From an uncultured Clostridia bacterium (GTDB taxonomy: Bacteria; Bacillota; Clostridia; Christensenellales; Borkfalkiaceae), in contig CALDOZ010000016.1 of assembly GCA_937912025.1 (NCBI GenBank), positions 1 to 7,315 of the forward strand: a stretch of DNA of 7,315 nt, written 5' to 3'. Below the pieces are notes generated by a model. The model saw only the letters and a list, made by a program, of their open reading frames with translations, ran no database searches and was not told the origin of the DNA. Shown in pieces: positions 6,227 through 7,315 of this stretch. How positions within the stretch are numbered: the stretch's first letter is position 1; every line of letters starts with the position of its first letter. A program made the translations under genes and the position numbers.

Positions 6227-6232
6227 AATAGT

Positions 6233-6250
6233 TTGTTAAAAATTTAACAA
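6233..6250. promoter_or_regulatory. Rex-type redox operator
   Basis: TTGTTAA (6233-6239), four bases, TTAACAA (6244-6250) matches at every defined position the motif described for clostridial Rex, TTGTTAA-N4-TTAACAA. The dyad extends by two further pairs on each side (6231-6252). Rex is a repressor that leaves DNA when NADH is high relative to NAD+. The site overlaps the candidate -35 of the lactate-dehydrogenase-like gene, a classic Rex target. Motif, position and target agree. No rex gene is in this window. Confidence 0.8.
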
Positions 6251-6273
6251 ACATTTCAATTAAAGTTTATATT
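6244..6273 (+). promoter_or_regulatory. Candidate promoter of the lactate-dehydrogenase-like gene
   Basis: TTAACA (6244-6249, 5/6) and TATATT (6268-6273, 5/6) are separated by 18 bp. Transcription would start near 6280, leaving a leader of about 36 nt with GGAG at 6305-6308. The -35 is part of the right arm of the Rex box, so bound repressor would block RNA polymerase. A weaker alternative is TTTATA (6266-6271) and TATACA (6288-6293), 16 bp apart. Confidence 0.55.
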
Positions 6274-6315
6274 TAGAAAAAAATTTTTATACATAAATTA
6301 TAATGGAGAAAAATT

Positions 6316-7260
6316 ATGAACAGAAAAATTACAATCATTGGCGCAGGCGCAGTAGGATCATCAATAGGTTACCTTTTAGTAACTGAAGGTATTGCAAACG
6401 AAGTTGTTTTTATCGACGTTAACAAAGAAAAAGCACTTGGCGAAGCAATGGATATTTATCAAGCAACTCCGTTTTTAACACCTGCAAAAGTATATGCTGG
6501 CGAATATGAAGATGCTGCTGGTAGTGATATCGTAGTTATCACTTCAGGTGTTGCAAGAAAGCCTGGTCAAACGAGAATTGACCTTGCTCAAATCAACGTA
6601 AACATTATTAAAAGCATAGCAGAGCCTATCGCTAAAGCTGCTCCTAACGCTTTATATGTTATTGTAGCAAACCCTGTAGACGTTTTAACTTACGCTTTCC
6701 ACAAAGCGTCGGGTATTCCTACAAACCGCATTATTGGTTCGGGTACAAGCCTTGACACTGCACGTTTAAGAACTCGTCTTTCTGAAATTTACGACGTTGT
6801 TCCATCTCAAGTAGACGCAAACGTTCTTGGCGAACATGGCGATACTTCGTTTATTCCTTGGTCACAAGTAAGAATTGGCGGTGTTCCTGTTGACGAATAT
6901 GCAAAAGTTGTTACCGAGCAGGATAAAAAACCTGCCGAATATAACCGTGAAGAAATCGTTGAATACGTTAGAAAATCAGGCGGTATTATTATTTCAAGAA
7001 AGGGCGCTACTTACAATGGTGTTGCCGCTGCGGTTGTTGATATTTGCAAATGCTTATATCAAAAAGTTAATACCGTACTTTGCGTTTCAGTTTTATTAAA
7101 AGGCGAATACGGAATTTCAGACGTATGTATTAGTATTCCAACCGTTCTCGGTCAAAACGGAATCGTTACAACTTTAACTCCAACCTTAACGTCAGAAGAA
7201 ACTCAAAAACTTATAGATTCGGCTAATGCGATGAAGGATGTTATTGCTCAAGTCTTTTAA
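6316..7260 (+). CDS. ldh: L-lactate dehydrogenase family protein (lactate/malate dehydrogenase superfamily)
   Basis: Probably reduces pyruvate to L-lactate with NADH, regenerating NAD+ in fermentation; cytoplasmic. The 314-aa length is typical. The Rossmann loop is GAGAVG (9-14), with D34 placed to bind the NADH ribose. The mobile loop is RKPGQTR (81-87). GSGTSLDTARLR (141-152) supplies D147 and R150, and GEHGD (172-176) supplies catalytic H174. T232 lies in KGATYNG. GSGTxLD and GEHGDTSFIPWS favour lactate dehydrogenase. However, R81 falls where classical LDHs have Gln (residue 102), and Arg there is the malate-dehydrogenase signature. I recall clostridial LDH-annotated sequences with NRKPGET, so lactate remains the first guess, with malate or another 2-oxoacid possible. 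The Rex box upstream supports a redox-balancing role. GGAG (6305-6308), seven bases upstream, supports the start. The gene appears monocistronic within the window. Confidence 0.88.
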   Translation: MNRKITIIGAGAVGSSIGYLLVTEGIANEVVFIDVNKEKALGEAMDIYQATPFLTPAKVYAGEYEDAAGSDIVVITSGVARKPGQTRIDLAQINVNIIKSIAEPIAKAAPNALYVIVANPVDVLTYAFHKASGIPTNRIIGSGTSLDTARLRTRLSEIYDVVPSQVDANVLGEHGDTSFIPWSQVRIGGVPVDEYAKVVTEQDKKPAEYNREEIVEYVRKSGGIIISRKGATYNGVAAAVVDICKCLYQKVNTVLCVSVLLKGEYGISDVCISIPTVLGQNGIVTTLTPTLTSEETQKLIDSANAMKDVIAQVF

Positions 7261-7315
7261 TTTTAAAGGTCTATAAACTGCGTTATGCGTCGTTTCTACT
7301 TTGGTTGTATAACCC

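Noticed and set aside
6162..6239. A 25-codon reading frame starting at ATG 6162
   Set aside because: It has no ribosome site, its ATG overlaps the predicted -10, and it runs through the hairpin and T-tract; an RNA structure explains the stretch better.
6299..6304. TATAAT just before the ldh-like start as a -10 box
   Set aside because: It abuts the Shine-Dalgarno GGAG and would place the transcript start inside or after it, leaving no usable leader.

Overview
The window looks like chromosomal DNA from a low-GC, Gram-positive-type anaerobe, most plausibly an uncultured gut Clostridia/Firmicutes lineage. The reasons are AT-rich intergenic DNA, strong purine-rich Shine-Dalgarno sites, a cysE-cysS pair, a BspA-type leucine-rich-repeat protein, and a lactate-dehydrogenase-family gene behind a Rex-type operator. 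The taxonomic call is an inference. All five genes lie on the + strand and all are complete.

Layout. Positions 1-303 are non-coding, with three imperfect ~40-bp repeats, a dispersed-repeat-like stretch and a possible promoter. Positions 304-2324 hold cysE (serine O-acetyltransferase) and cysS (cysteinyl-tRNA synthetase), overlapping by 4 nt (ATGA), so cysteine precursor synthesis and cysteine charging are translationally coupled. After 131 nt with a near-consensus promoter and a perfect dyad comes an unusually compact alaS (2456-4240, 594 aa). It keeps the catalytic, tRNA-recognition and editing-site motifs but lacks the usual beta-barrel insert and the C-terminal C-Ala region. A 12-bp perfect hairpin lies between alaS and a 508-aa BspA-like repeat protein (4383-5909) that shows no signal peptide, membrane segment or wall anchor. 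That gene is followed by a good intrinsic terminator (5920-5955).

The 406-nt gap at 5910-6315 is the richest regulatory stretch. It contains an 86-bp palindromic element made of an extended -10 promoter, a bulged hairpin and seven Ts, which looks like a small RNA or an attenuated leader. It also contains an 18-bp perfect match to the clostridial Rex box, overlapping the -35 of a candidate promoter for the lactate-dehydrogenase-like gene (6316-7260). This is the layout expected for redox (NADH/NAD+) control of fermentation. The enzyme has Arg at the position that is usually Gln in classical lactate dehydrogenases, so its substrate is not fully settled.

No mobile element, CRISPR array, tRNA or rRNA was recognised. 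The most interesting items are the compact AlaRS, the hairpin element next to the Rex-controlled promoter, and the apparently cytoplasmic, cysteine-patterned repeat protein.
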